DNA of 64,000 bases from Streptomyces sp. TS71-3 (GTDB lineage Bacteria > Actinomycetota > Actinomycetes > Streptomycetales > Streptomycetaceae). The DNA lies in contig NZ_BNEL01000001.1 of the NCBI RefSeq assembly GCF_018327685.1, positions 3,906,001 through 3,970,000 on the forward strand. Reading direction: 5' to 3'. A model generated the notes under the pieces. The model did no database searches, was not told the DNA's origin, and was given only the letters and a program-made list of their open reading frames with translations. Every line of letters starts with the position of its first letter. Positions within the stretch are counted from its first letter, which is position 1. Below are positions 40,659 through 51,169 of the stretch, in pieces. The position numbers and the translations under genes are program-made.

Positions 40659-40925
40659 CTACGCGCCCTCCTTCAAAACCCGAGTGATCAGCTTGCGCTG
40701 CGCCTCGGTAAGCCGCGGATCCGCGCAGTACACCGTCTTCTGACCGACCGTGATCTGGTACTGGAAGCCGTCCGGCACCCCGAGCGGCGGGGTGCCGCGC
40801 CCCTCGGACAGCACCTGGTCCGCCAGGGCCTGCCACTCCTCCGCGTCGTCCCGAGCCGACACGTCCACCGCCGCGTGCCGCTCGACGCCCGCGAACCCTC
40901 CGGTCCGCTTCACCTGGATACGCAT
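40659..40925 (-). CDS. Emfourin-type inhibitor of M4 proteases
   Basis: This 88-residue small protein, with RIQVKRTGGFAGVERHAAVD, PDGFQYQITVG and LTEAQRKLITRVL, resembles emfourin, the inhibitor encoded next to protealysin-like M4 proteases. It has no signal peptide. It lies 100 bp downstream of an M4 protease gene on the same strand, the arrangement known for protease-inhibitor operons. Recognition is by eye plus context. Confidence 0.8.
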   Translation of the reverse strand: MRIQVKRTGGFAGVERHAAVDVSARDDAEEWQALADQVLSEGRGTPPLGVPDGFQYQITVGQKTVYCADPRLTEAQRKLITRVLKEGA

Positions 40926-41025
40926 GTGTCCTGTCTAGCGGGTGGGGTACGCAAACGGGAAGCGACACCGCCGCTCCCGTGCGTAACGGACCACTCAGAC
41001 GAGCCCGGCTCCCGGCGCGCCGCCG

Positions 41026-42156
41026 CTACGAGGACGAGACGCCCACTTCGTTCCACGCCTTCACCACCGCACGCGCCTCCGCGGAGCCCGTTCCGCCGAA
41101 CCGGCCGGCGGCAGCCGTGACGGTGAGCCGGGCGAAGGCGGCGAAGCCGGCGTTCTCCGCGAGGTCGCCGCCGGTCAGGACGTCGTACCAGATCTGGCCC
41201 GCCTTCTCCCAGGCGTTCCCGCCGAGCTCCGTGGCGAGCAGGTAGAAGGCGTGGTTCGGGATGCCGGAGTTGATGTGCACGCCGCCGTTGTCGTCGGTGG
41301 TGTCGACGTAGCCGTCCATCGTGGCGGGCTGGGGGTCCTTGCCGAGCACGTCGTCGTCGTAGGCCGTGCCGGGGGCCTTCATGGAGCGCAGCGCCTTGCC
41401 GCTCACGCGGGGCGCCAGCAGGCCCTCGCCGATCAGCCAGTCGGCCTCGTCCGCGCTCTGGCCGAGGCTGTACTGCTTGATCAGTGAGCCGAAGACGTCC
41501 GACACGGACTCGTTGAGCGCGCCGGACTGGCCGGAGTAGGCGAGGTTCGCGGTGTGCTGGGTCACGCCGTGCGTCAGCTCGTGGCCGATGACGTCCACGG
41601 GGAGCGTGAAGTCCACGAAGACCTCGCCGTCGCCGTCGCCGAACACCATCTGCTCGCCGTTCCAGAAGGCGTTGTTGTACTCCCGGTCGTAGTGCACGCT
41701 CGCGACCAGGGCCAGGCCCCTGCCGTCGATGGAGTTGCGCCCGTAGGCCTTCTGGTACAGCTCGAAGGTGGCGCCGAGACCGGAGTAGGCGCGGTTGACC
41801 GAGGCGTCGTCCGAGGCGCGGTCGCCCTCGCCGCGCACCTCGGGTCCTGGCAGGTCGGTGCCGTGCCGGGCGTCGTGGATGGCGCGGTTCACCTTGGCGG
41901 CGGCGCCGGCCGGAGGCTCCCCCGCCGGGGCTGCGGCTGCCGTCAGGGTGGCGGTACGCCTGCTCGTCCGCAGCTGGGCGTCCCGCTCCAGCGTGCGGCG
42001 GGCGGGTCCGGCGAGCGCCTCGTCGTCGTGCTGGGCCAGCGCGTCGAGGACGTGCGGCGGGACGATCGTGCAGCACGTGGTGAGAGGAGCGGGAGGTGCG
42101 GACGGGCCCGAGGAGGAGAGGCCGGCCTGGTGGCTCGCGTGCTCGGTGGCGGTCAT
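41026..42156 (-). CDS. Protealysin-like M4 metallopeptidase without signal peptide
   Basis: This 376-residue thermolysin-fold zinc protease has HELTH in VIGHELTHGVTQH, the third zinc ligand in GALNESVSDVFGS, and the catalytic His region HINSGIPNHAFYL. The N-terminus has no signal peptide. Instead there is a short propeptide-like part with CCTIVPPHVLDALAQHDDEA, as in protealysin, so it may be stored inside the cell and released by lysis or unknown export. ATG at 42156 is the conserved start; the open frame further upstream runs through the leuA regulatory region. Confidence 0.9.
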   Translation of the reverse strand: MTATEHASHQAGLSSSGPSAPPAPLTTCCTIVPPHVLDALAQHDDEALAGPARRTLERDAQLRTSRRTATLTAAAAPAGEPPAGAAAKVNRAIHDARHGTDLPGPEVRGEGDRASDDASVNRAYSGLGATFELYQKAYGRNSIDGRGLALVASVHYDREYNNAFWNGEQMVFGDGDGEVFVDFTLPVDVIGHELTHGVTQHTANLAYSGQSGALNESVSDVFGSLIKQYSLGQSADEADWLIGEGLLAPRVSGKALRSMKAPGTAYDDDVLGKDPQPATMDGYVDTTDDNGGVHINSGIPNHAFYLLATELGGNAWEKAGQIWYDVLTGGDLAENAGFAAFARLTVTAAAGRFGGTGSAEARAVVKAWNEVGVSSS

Positions 42157-42262
42157 ACACACGACGGTGGCACTGCGTGACCGTGATGTCACTACTGGGC
42201 GTCCCGATTGGTGAAATGGAGTGAAAATTGACACCAGCCCGTGACAGCGACCCCCTCGTTGT

Positions 42263-42340
42263 GATCCACAGCGATCCGCGGCGATCCACAACGATCCAGC
42301 GGGATCCCGCTTGGAGATCCCGCATCCCGCATCGCGATCC
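42263..42340. repeat. GATCC motifs phased at 10 bp in the M4/leuA spacer
   Basis: GATCC starts at 42263, 42273, 42283, 42293 and 42303, exactly every 10 bp, then at 42316 and 42336. The later part also repeats ATCCCGC. One motif per helical turn puts them on the same face of the DNA. The block lies between the divergent M4 protease and leuA control region; its function is unknown. Confidence 0.7.
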
Positions 42341-42396
42341 CGCATAGTGATACGCCGCCGCGTATCCCGCACCTCTCGGTTAGAGTGCGGTGCATC

Positions 42397-42425
42397 ATGC
42401 GTTTCGGGCTGCTTCTCCTTAGCTG

Positions 42426-42444
<19 letters not shown>
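42397..42444 (+). CDS. leuA leader peptide
   Basis: The 15-codon ORF encodes MRFGLLLLSCRGEGL, with four consecutive leucine codons (CTG CTT CTC CTT) and a final one before TAG. It lies 79 bp upstream of leuA. A leucine-rich leader followed by alternative hairpins is the hallmark of leucine-sensing transcription attenuation. ATG at 42397 is preceded by a weak purine stretch; TAGAGT at 42381 may be the -10 box. Confidence 0.8.
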
Positions 42445-44272
<1,828 letters not shown>

Positions 44273-44293
44273 GGGATGTGACCGGCGCGTTTC

Positions 44294-44328
44294 GCGGCCC
44301 CGTGAGCTCTTGGAGCGCACGGGGCCGC
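44294..44328 (+). terminator. leuA terminator hairpin
   Basis: GCGGCCCCGTG (44294-44304) and CACGGGGCCGC (44318-44328) form a perfect 11-bp stem. Inside, GCTC-TTG-GAGC adds a further stem, making a long stable hairpin 22 bp after the leuA stop. Confidence 0.85.
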
Positions 44329-44492
44329 ATCGTCTCCCGGCCAAGGTCATGTACGGGGTACTGACGCCGCATCGGCAATGTGGCTAACATCACGCCAACG
44401 CGACCGCTCGGTTTCCGTACGCCGCTCTTCGGGGGCGGCGGCGACACCGGGCGCAACGATGCTGTTGCCGCGGCGTTATGGAGGGGTGCCAC

Positions 44493-45215
44493 GTGCTGCC
44501 AGGATGGGGACGTAACGGACGAGGTACTTCCCGTACGGATACCTCCCGAATGTCGGGCCTCCTGGGAACCCGCACCACGTGGACGACCGTGGCCGACGGC
44601 GAGTTCTTCTGCCCCGGCTGCGGCGGTGACCGCAACTACCAGCGCCGCACCGGCCGCCGCAGGTTCACCGTGCTGGGCGTGCCGCTGGTGCCGCGCGGCA
44701 CCACGGGCCCCGTCGTCGAGTGCGCCGCCTGCCACGACCGGTTCGGCATGGACGTCCTCGACCACCCCACCACGCACCGCTTCTCCGCGATGCTCAGGGA
44801 CGCCGTGCACACCGTCGCGCTCGCCGTGCTCGCCGCCGACGGCACCTGCGAGCGCCCGGCGCTGGAGGCCGCGGTGGGCGTGGTGCGCGGCGCCGGCTTC
44901 GAGCAGTGCACCGAGGAACAGCTCACCTCGCTCATCGAGGCGCTCGCCGCGGACGCCGGACGGCTGCCCGAGCAGTGCGACAGCGGGCTGACCGGGCTCG
45001 CCATAGAGCTGCACGAGGCGCTCGACCCGCTGACGCCGCACCTCGCCCCCGCGGGCCGGGAGTCCGTCCTCGTGCAGGGCGCGCGCATCGCGCTGGCCGA
45101 CGGGCCCTACTCGCCGGCCGAGCGCAAGGTCCTCGGGACCGTCGGCAGCGCGCTCACGATGGGCGCGGACGAGGTGACCCGGCTCCTGGCGGCCGCCCGG
45201 GCCGCCCGCTCCTAG
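44493..45215 (+). CDS. TerB-family tellurite resistance-like protein with zinc ribbon
   Basis: This 240-residue protein begins with a short basic tail and a zinc ribbon (FFCPGCGGD, then VECAACHDRF, two CxxC pairs). A helical TerB-like domain follows (ALAVLAADGTCERPALEAAV and ALADGPYSPAERKVLGTV, with conserved acidic residues). GTG at 44493 has GAGGGG 6 bp upstream; ATG at 44550 would give a shorter protein. TerB-like domains are tied to metal or membrane stress, but a role here is not shown. It commonly follows leuA in streptomycetes. Confidence 0.8.
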   Translation: MLPGWGRNGRGTSRTDTSRMSGLLGTRTTWTTVADGEFFCPGCGGDRNYQRRTGRRRFTVLGVPLVPRGTTGPVVECAACHDRFGMDVLDHPTTHRFSAMLRDAVHTVALAVLAADGTCERPALEAAVGVVRGAGFEQCTEEQLTSLIEALAADAGRLPEQCDSGLTGLAIELHEALDPLTPHLAPAGRESVLVQGARIALADGPYSPAERKVLGTVGSALTMGADEVTRLLAAARAARS

Positions 45216-45450
45216 GGCGTCGCCCCGGCCCCTGGGCCGCCGTTCCCCGGGCCGAGGCCCCCGTAGGCATGGTCCGGGAGGGGCGTGTCCTCCGGGCTCC
45301 TGGACGGAGACCTGGGGCCCGTGCCGCCCGATCCCAGGGGTGTGAACCACCAGGGGTGTGAACCCGCGCAAGCCCGCGCCGTATTCGCTTCCGCACTCCC
45401 CGTCACCCGGGTATTGCCCAGCCACTCCCACCGCATTAGGTTGCGTCGAA

Positions 45451-45521
45451 GGACGTCCGACGTCCCATGTCCAGCCCGACATCCGTGTCCAGCCCGACAT
45501 CCCGTGTTCAGTCCGACGTCC
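45451..45521. promoter_or_regulatory. GGACGTCC site and 16-bp repeats before the sialidase gene
   Basis: The 349-bp TerB-like/sialidase gap holds GGACGTCC at 45451-45458, the same core as the two palindromes near the GntR regulator. Directly after it are three copies of a 16-bp repeat: GTCCAGCCCGACATCC at 45469 and 45487, and GTTCAGTCCGACGTCC at 45506. The site is about 107 bp before the sialidase ATG. Control by the GntR protein is inferred from the shared core only. Confidence 0.45.
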
Positions 45522-45564
45522 CCCGTCCTGGCCGGCACCACCCGCACTCTTCCCAAGGGGAGCG

Positions 45565-46788
45565 ATGACTGCCCAGAGCCGCCTGACCCTCAGCCTTGCC
45601 GTCGCCGGAGCCGCTTTGTTCGCCGCCACCTCCCTCACCCCCGCAGCCTCCGCCGCCGAACGGGCCGCTCCGGCCGGTGAGGCGGGCCGCGCCCCGTGCA
45701 CCTCGTCGGTGCCGTTCTCCGCGGGACAGGACGGCTACGACACCTTCCGCATCCCGGCCGCCGTGCGCACCCGCGACGGCGCCCTGCTGGCCTTCGCCGA
45801 GGGACGGGTCGGCGGGGCCGGGGACTCCGGCAACATCGACGTGGTCAGCAAGCGCTCCCTCGACGGCGGCTGCACCTGGGGCCCGCTCGACGTGGTCGCC
45901 GCCGGCGACGGCGACACCCGCGGCAACCCCGCCCCCGTCGTCGACCCGCGCACCGGCCATGTCGTCCTGCTCACCTGCTTCAACAGCGGTGCCGTCACCG
46001 AGGCGCAGATCATGCGCGGCGAGGTCACCCCCGAGCAGAGCCGCCGGGTCTTCGTGCAGACGTCCACGGACGACGGCCGCACCTTCTCCGCGCCGCACGA
46101 GATCACCGCCGACGTGAAGCACTCCGACTGGCGCTGGTACGCCACCGGGCCCGGCCACGCCATCGCGCTCGCGCACGGCCCGCACAAGGGCCGCCTCGTG
46201 GTCCCCGCCAACTACTCGGCCGCACCGCCCGACGGCTCCGCGGACACCGGCCAGGAGGCCAAGTACTACGGCGCGCACGCGCTCTACAGCGACGACGGCG
46301 GCCGGCACTGGCGGATCGGCTTCGTCGACGGCACCTACGACGGCGTGGTCAACGCGAACGAGTCCAGCGCCGCGGAACTCCCGGACGGCCGCCTCTACTT
46401 CAACGCCCGCGACCAGAACGGCACGGCCGCCGGCAACCGCGTGGACGCGTACTCCGCCGACGGCGGCCGGAGCCTGGTGAAGCCGTACGCCGTCCAGCAC
46501 GGCCTGGACGACGTGCCCGTCGTCCAGGGCAGCGTGCTCCAGGCCCAGGGGAAGAAGGGGCCGCTGCTGTTCTCCGGCCCCTCCGTGCCCACCTCGCGGG
46601 CCGCGATGGCCGTGTTCAGCAGCGCGGACGGCGGCGCCACGTTCACCCGCGCGGTGACGATCTCCGAGCTGCCGGCCGCGTACTCCGACCTGGTGCAGGT
46701 CGATCCCGCGACGGTGGGGCTGCTCTACGAGACCGGGGCGCAGGGGACGTACGAGCGGATCGAGTTCCGGCGCCTGCGCGGCCTGTAG
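45565..46788 (+). CDS. Secreted exo-alpha-sialidase (GH33)
   Basis: This 407-residue sialidase has a Sec signal peptide (LTLSLAVAGAALFAATSL, cleavage near ASAAERA). The arginine-triad motif DTFRIPAAV is present. Asp boxes include SLDGGCTWGP, STDDGRTFSA, SDDGGRHWRI and SADGGATF, which give the six-bladed propeller. It lacks carbohydrate-binding modules, so it is a minimal catalytic enzyme that releases sialic acid outside the cell. ATG at 45565 follows AAGGGGAG. It converges with the lyase gene of the neighbouring importer operon. Confidence 0.93.
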   Translation: MTAQSRLTLSLAVAGAALFAATSLTPAASAAERAAPAGEAGRAPCTSSVPFSAGQDGYDTFRIPAAVRTRDGALLAFAEGRVGGAGDSGNIDVVSKRSLDGGCTWGPLDVVAAGDGDTRGNPAPVVDPRTGHVVLLTCFNSGAVTEAQIMRGEVTPEQSRRVFVQTSTDDGRTFSAPHEITADVKHSDWRWYATGPGHAIALAHGPHKGRLVVPANYSAAPPDGSADTGQEAKYYGAHALYSDDGGRHWRIGFVDGTYDGVVNANESSAAELPDGRLYFNARDQNGTAAGNRVDAYSADGGRSLVKPYAVQHGLDDVPVVQGSVLQAQGKKGPLLFSGPSVPTSRAAMAVFSSADGGATFTRAVTISELPAAYSDLVQVDPATVGLLYETGAQGTYERIEFRRLRGL

Positions 46789-46855
46789 GGGCGCAGCGCC
46801 GTTCTTCAGGGGCGCGGGGTAGGGCCCTGCCCCGCAACAAGCACAGGGCAGGGCC

Positions 46856-47791
46856 CTACAACAGCCCCGCCGCCGCCAGCCGCTTGCCGACCTGTTCCAC
46901 CTCGTCCGCGCTCAGCGGCACCTGCGGCTGCGCCGTGGCGGGACAGGCGATGATGCCGCGCAGATGCAGCGCCGCCTTGAACGCGCCGAGTCCGGACGAG
47001 CTGCCGCCCATCCGGGCCGGGTCGCCCACACGGACCATCCCGAAGAGCGCGCAGAGCCGTTCCTGCTCGGCGCGCGCCCGCTGCCAGTCGCCCTCCCGGC
47101 AGTACCGGTACAGCCGTACGTACCCCTCCGGGTCGACGTTGCCGAGGCCCGGCACCACGCCGTCCGCGCCCATCGCGAGCGCCGAGTCGACCGTCACCTC
47201 GGAGCCGGTCAGGACGCTGAATCCGGTGATGTCGGCGCGCTTCCTGGCCCCCACGACGACGCGGCGCATGGCCCCCTCGTCCCCGCTGGAGTCCTTGAGG
47301 CCGGCCAGGACGCCCTCGGCGGCCAGCTCCAGCACCAGTTCCGGGGCCAGCTTGGTGTGCACGGACACCGGCAGGTCGTAGGCGAAGACCGGTACGCCGG
47401 TCCGCTCGGCGAGCGCCCGGAAGTGCGCGGCGATCTCGACGGGGTGGGTGCGGGTGTAGAAGGGGGCCGTCGCGACGATGCCGTCGGCACCCGCGTCGAC
47501 GGCGGCGCAGGCGTGGTCGAGGACCCGCCAGGTGGCCATGTCGATCGCCCCGGCGAGCACCGGGAGCTGCCCGGCCACGTGTCCGACGACGGTCTCCACG
47601 ACCGTTCTTCGGAACCGGTCGGGCAGATAGGCCGCCTCGGACGAGGAGCCGAGGACGAAGAGTCCGTCCACGCCCGCCCCCACCAGGTGATCGACGAGCC
47701 TGGTGAGGGAGGCGGTGTCCACCTCGTTGTCCGGCGTCAGGGGAGTGCATACGGGCGGGACGACACCGGTCATCGGGGTGGGGAGGGTCAT
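46856..47791 (-). CDS. DapA/NanA-family lyase (probable N-acetylneuraminate lyase-like)
   Basis: This is a 311-residue TIM-barrel aldolase of the dihydrodipicolinate synthase/N-acetylneuraminate lyase family. The Schiff-base Lys lies in LAGLKDSSGD, the catalytic Tyr in FAYDLPVS, and the carboxylate-binding loop reads LGSSSEAAYL. The ATG overlaps the ABC ATPase stop as ATGA, so it is the last gene of the importer operon. Sialic acid cleavage to ManNAc and pyruvate is favoured by the adjacent sialidase, but no NanE or NanK is visible, and other 2-keto-acid aldolase activities remain possible. Confidence 0.8.
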   Translation of the reverse strand: MTLPTPMTGVVPPVCTPLTPDNEVDTASLTRLVDHLVGAGVDGLFVLGSSSEAAYLPDRFRRTVVETVVGHVAGQLPVLAGAIDMATWRVLDHACAAVDAGADGIVATAPFYTRTHPVEIAAHFRALAERTGVPVFAYDLPVSVHTKLAPELVLELAAEGVLAGLKDSSGDEGAMRRVVVGARKRADITGFSVLTGSEVTVDSALAMGADGVVPGLGNVDPEGYVRLYRYCREGDWQRARAEQERLCALFGMVRVGDPARMGGSSSGLGAFKAALHLRGIIACPATAQPQVPLSADEVEQVGKRLAAAGLL

Positions 47792-49080
47792 GGGTACTCC
47801 TTTGGTGCTGTGGCCTGGAGGACCAGGTCATGGATCGACTCGTCCGCGCCCACGGGGTGGAAGCAGCGGAAGCGGTGGCCGTGCCCCGCCTCCTCGGCGG
47901 CCGGCATGGCCTGCGCGCACGAGTGATCTGCCCGCCAGCAGCGGGTGCGGAACGGGCAGCCGCTCGGCGGGCGTGTCGCCGAGGGCACCGGACCGACCAG
48001 CGGGATCGGGTCGATCGGGTCCAGCAGCCCGGGCGTGGCCGAGAACAGCGCCCGGGTGTAGGGGTGCCGGGCGTGCCCGGTGACCTCACCGGCGGGCGAC
48101 TCCTCGACGATCCGTCCGAGGTACATGGTGATCACGCGGTCACTCATCCGGCGTACCGTCTGGATGTCGTGCGAGACGAACACCAGGGCGAGGCCGAGGC
48201 GCTCCTTCAGGTCGAGCAGGAGGTTGAGGATCTGGGCGCGCACGGAGACGTCCAGCGCGCTGGTCGGCTCGTCCGCGACGACGAGCGCGGGTTCGAGCGC
48301 GAGCGCGCGGGCGATCGCGACCCGCTGCCGCTGCCCGCCCGAGAGCTGCCCCGGCAGCGACTCGGCCAGCACCTTCGGCAGCCCGACCAGGCCCATCAGC
48401 TCCCGCACCCGCCCCTCGCGCTGCTCGGGCGTTCCCACGTGGTGCACGTCCAGCGGGTCGCGCAGGATCTGGCGGATCGTCAGCCGGCGGTTGAGCGCCG
48501 TGGACGGGTCCTGGAAGACCATGCCGATGGTGCTGCCGACCAGCCGCCGGCGCTCGCCGGCCGCCAGCGTCCACAGGTCCCGGCCGCCGAGGGAGACGGT
48601 GCCCGACGTCGGGCGCTCCACGCCCACCAGCACCTTCGCCAGGGTCGACTTGCCGCAGCCCGACTCGCCCACCACGCCCACGGTCTCGCCCGGCGCGACG
48701 CTGAAGTCCGCCTCGGTGAGCGCGTACACGCGGTCGCGCCTGAAGAGCCCGCCGGTGCGCGCCCGGTACACCACGCTCGCGTCGCCGAGGGAGACCAGCG
48801 CGGTGCCGGCCCCGTTCGCCGCGGACTTCGGGACGCTCCGTCCGCCGGCGGCGTCCGGCCGCGGCTCCGCGCCGCCGCCTCCACCGGCCTCCGTGCCCCG
48901 TCCGTCCGCCGCCGCGCCCGCGCCGTCGGCCGCCGTGCCGTTCTCCGCGCCGCTCTCCGTTCCGTTCTCCGCGCCGCCGTCCGGTGCCGCCGGTTCCTCC
49001 CGCGCCGCACCGCCGGACGCCGTCTCGGCAGCCGTGCCGCTGTCCTCGCGCGCTGCCGCGCCTTCGCTCTCCCGGGTCAC
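47788..49080 (-). CDS. ABC transporter ATP-binding protein (DppF/OppF type)
   Basis: This 430-residue protein has a strongly acidic, Gly/Ala/Glu-rich N-terminal tail of about 90 residues, followed by the ATPase: Walker A GESGCGKST, signature LSGGQRQRVAIARAL, Walker B ALVVADEPTSALD, and an oligopeptide-type C-terminal Cys region (CPFRTRCWRADHSC). It starts with GTG one base after the preceding gene. The low-complexity tail is atypical for the family and could be partly a mis-called start. Confidence 0.92.
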   Translation of the reverse strand: MTRESEGAAAREDSGTAAETASGGAAREEPAAPDGGAENGTESGAENGTAADGAGAAADGRGTEAGGGGGAEPRPDAAGGRSVPKSAANGAGTALVSLGDASVVYRARTGGLFRRDRVYALTEADFSVAPGETVGVVGESGCGKSTLAKVLVGVERPTSGTVSLGGRDLWTLAAGERRRLVGSTIGMVFQDPSTALNRRLTIRQILRDPLDVHHVGTPEQREGRVRELMGLVGLPKVLAESLPGQLSGGQRQRVAIARALALEPALVVADEPTSALDVSVRAQILNLLLDLKERLGLALVFVSHDIQTVRRMSDRVITMYLGRIVEESPAGEVTGHARHPYTRALFSATPGLLDPIDPIPLVGPVPSATRPPSGCPFRTRCWRADHSCAQAMPAAEEAGHGHRFRCFHPVGADESIHDLVLQATAPKEYP

Positions 49081-49081
49081 T

Positions 49082-51169
49082 TCAGGGCCTCGCTTCCCCG
49101 GCCGTGCGGGCTGCCTCGCCCGCGGGCGGTACGGACACCGGCAGCTGCACCGCCGGATGGTGACAGGCCACGGCGTGCGTGGCGGCCTCGCCGCCGGCCA
49201 GCGCGGGCGTCGTGGTGCGGCAGACCTCGCTCGCCATCGGGCACCGGTCGGCGAACCGGCATCCCGCGGGGAAGTCCGCCGGGGACGGCACCACTCCGCG
49301 GATCTGCGTCATCCGCTCGGCGGCCGACTCCAGCGACAGCACGGAGCCCAGCAGGCCCCGCGTGTAGTGGTGGGCGGGGGCGGCCACCAGGGAGGCGGTC
49401 GCCGCGGTCTCCACGATCTGCCCGCCGTACATCACCACGATCCGGTCCGTCACGTCCGCGACCAGCGCGAGGTCGTGGGAGACCAGGACCAGGGCGAAGC
49501 CCAGCTCCTCGCGGAGCCGCAGCAGCAGCTCGACGATCTGCGCCTGGACCGTGACGTCGAGGGCCGTGGTGGGCTCGTCGGCGATGATCAGCTTCGGGTT
49601 GCGGGAGAGCGCCATCGCGATCAGCACCCGCTGCCGCTGACCGCCGGACAGCTCGTGCGGGTAGCTGCGCAGCGTCCGCTCGGGGTCGAGCCCCACCATC
49701 CGCAGCAGCTCCTCGGCGCTGCGCCCGCCGCCCCTGCGGATGAGCTGCTTGAGCTGTGCCCGGACGGTCATCGCGGGGTTCAGCGACGACAGCGCGTCCT
49801 GGTAGATCATCGCCATGTCGTGGCCGAGGAGCCGGCGCCGGGTGCTCATCCGCATCCCGGTGAGCTCCTTGCCGTCGAAGACGATCCGGCCGCCGATCCG
49901 GGCGCCCTTGGGGGCGAGGCCCATCACCGTCAGAGCGGTCAGCGACTTGCCGCAGCCGGACTCGCCGACCAGGCCGAGCACCTCTCCTGGGCGCACCTCG
50001 AAGCTGATGCCGTCGACGATGTCCACGCCGCGGTGCCGCTCCTCGAAGCCGATCGCGAGGCCCTCGACGCGCAGCACGGGCTCGCCCCCCGGCAGCGGCC
50101 TCGCGCGCTCCCGCAGCCGGGCCGCGGCCTCGTCGAGCGAGGGCAGCTCGGTGACCTTGCCCGTGCCGGGCCTGGCCGCCTCCAGCGCGTCCACGGCGTC
50201 CGCGGTGTCCCCTGTCCCCGTCTCGCCGGGCCGCGCGGCCAGGTCGCCGTCCGCGACGCCGCGGCGCTCGGCGGGTGCGGCCCACGCGTCCGAGACGCCC
50301 TCGGAGAGGACGTTCAGCGCCAGCACCGTCACCAGCATCAGCAGGCCCGGGAAGACGGTCGCCCACCAGCCGCCGGTGAGCACCATGTTCTTGCCGTCGG
50401 AGATGACGCTGCCCCAGGAGGGGTCGGGCGGGCGGACGCCGGCGCCGATGAAGGACAGCGACGCCTCGAAGACGATGGCCTCGGCGACCTTGACCGTGCA
50501 GTAGACCAGGATCGGTGCGGCGCAGTTGATCGCGACGTGCCGGATGACGATGTACGGGGTCCTGGCGCCGATCAGCCGCTCGGCGACGACGTAGTCCTCG
50601 CCGTACTGGTCGAGCACGTTCGCCCGGATCACGCGCGCGATCGGCGGCATGAAGAGGAACCCGATCGCGCCGATCAGGATCGGGATGGTGCCGCCGAAGA
50701 CGGTGATGAGGACGGCGGCCAGCGCGATGCCGGGGAACGCCATGATGACGTCCATCACGCGCATCACCGTCTCGTCGACGGCCTTGCGCGAGGTGGCCGC
50801 GAGGGCACCGAGCACGGCGCCCGCGACCAGCGCGAGCAGCGTGGCGCCCAGGCCGATCGCGAGCGACCAGCGCGCCCCGTACATCAGCCTGCTGAGGATG
50901 TCCCGGCCGAGGCTGTCCTGGCCCATCCAGTGCCCGCCCGAGGGCCCGCCCTCGCCCACCATGGGCGCCTGGTCGAGCGGGTCGTGCGGGGCGATCAGCG
51001 GCGCCAGCAGCGCCATCAGCACGACCAGCACGATCACCACGAGGGCGATCCGGGACGGCACGGGCAGCCGGCGCAGCGCCAGCCGCCGCAGGGCGCCGCG
51101 CAGCTGCGGCTGCCGGGGTGCCTGGGGCGAGGGGGGCGGGGAGGCCGCCGTAGTCACCTGCTCGGTCAT
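49082..51169 (-). CDS. Fused ABC permease (DppC type) and ATPase (DppD type)
   Basis: This 695-residue protein joins an inner-membrane permease (residues ~1-310, with SRIALVVIVLVVLMALLAPL and GEDYVVAERLIGARTPYIVI as the EAA loop) to an ATPase (from ~residue 375). The ATPase carries GESGCGKSLT, LSGGQRQRVLIAMAL and LIIADEPTTALD. An Asp/Glu-rich linker separates them. Such DppCD fusions occur in actinobacteria. ATG at 51169 shares one base with the upstream stop. With the partner ATPase it powers a peptide-type importer, here possibly for sialylated or amino sugars. Confidence 0.93.
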   Translation of the reverse strand: MTEQVTTAASPPPSPQAPRQPQLRGALRRLALRRLPVPSRIALVVIVLVVLMALLAPLIAPHDPLDQAPMVGEGGPSGGHWMGQDSLGRDILSRLMYGARWSLAIGLGATLLALVAGAVLGALAATSRKAVDETVMRVMDVIMAFPGIALAAVLITVFGGTIPILIGAIGFLFMPPIARVIRANVLDQYGEDYVVAERLIGARTPYIVIRHVAINCAAPILVYCTVKVAEAIVFEASLSFIGAGVRPPDPSWGSVISDGKNMVLTGGWWATVFPGLLMLVTVLALNVLSEGVSDAWAAPAERRGVADGDLAARPGETGTGDTADAVDALEAARPGTGKVTELPSLDEAAARLRERARPLPGGEPVLRVEGLAIGFEERHRGVDIVDGISFEVRPGEVLGLVGESGCGKSLTALTVMGLAPKGARIGGRIVFDGKELTGMRMSTRRRLLGHDMAMIYQDALSSLNPAMTVRAQLKQLIRRGGGRSAEELLRMVGLDPERTLRSYPHELSGGQRQRVLIAMALSRNPKLIIADEPTTALDVTVQAQIVELLLRLREELGFALVLVSHDLALVADVTDRIVVMYGGQIVETAATASLVAAPAHHYTRGLLGSVLSLESAAERMTQIRGVVPSPADFPAGCRFADRCPMASEVCRTTTPALAGGEAATHAVACHHPAVQLPVSVPPAGEAARTAGEARP

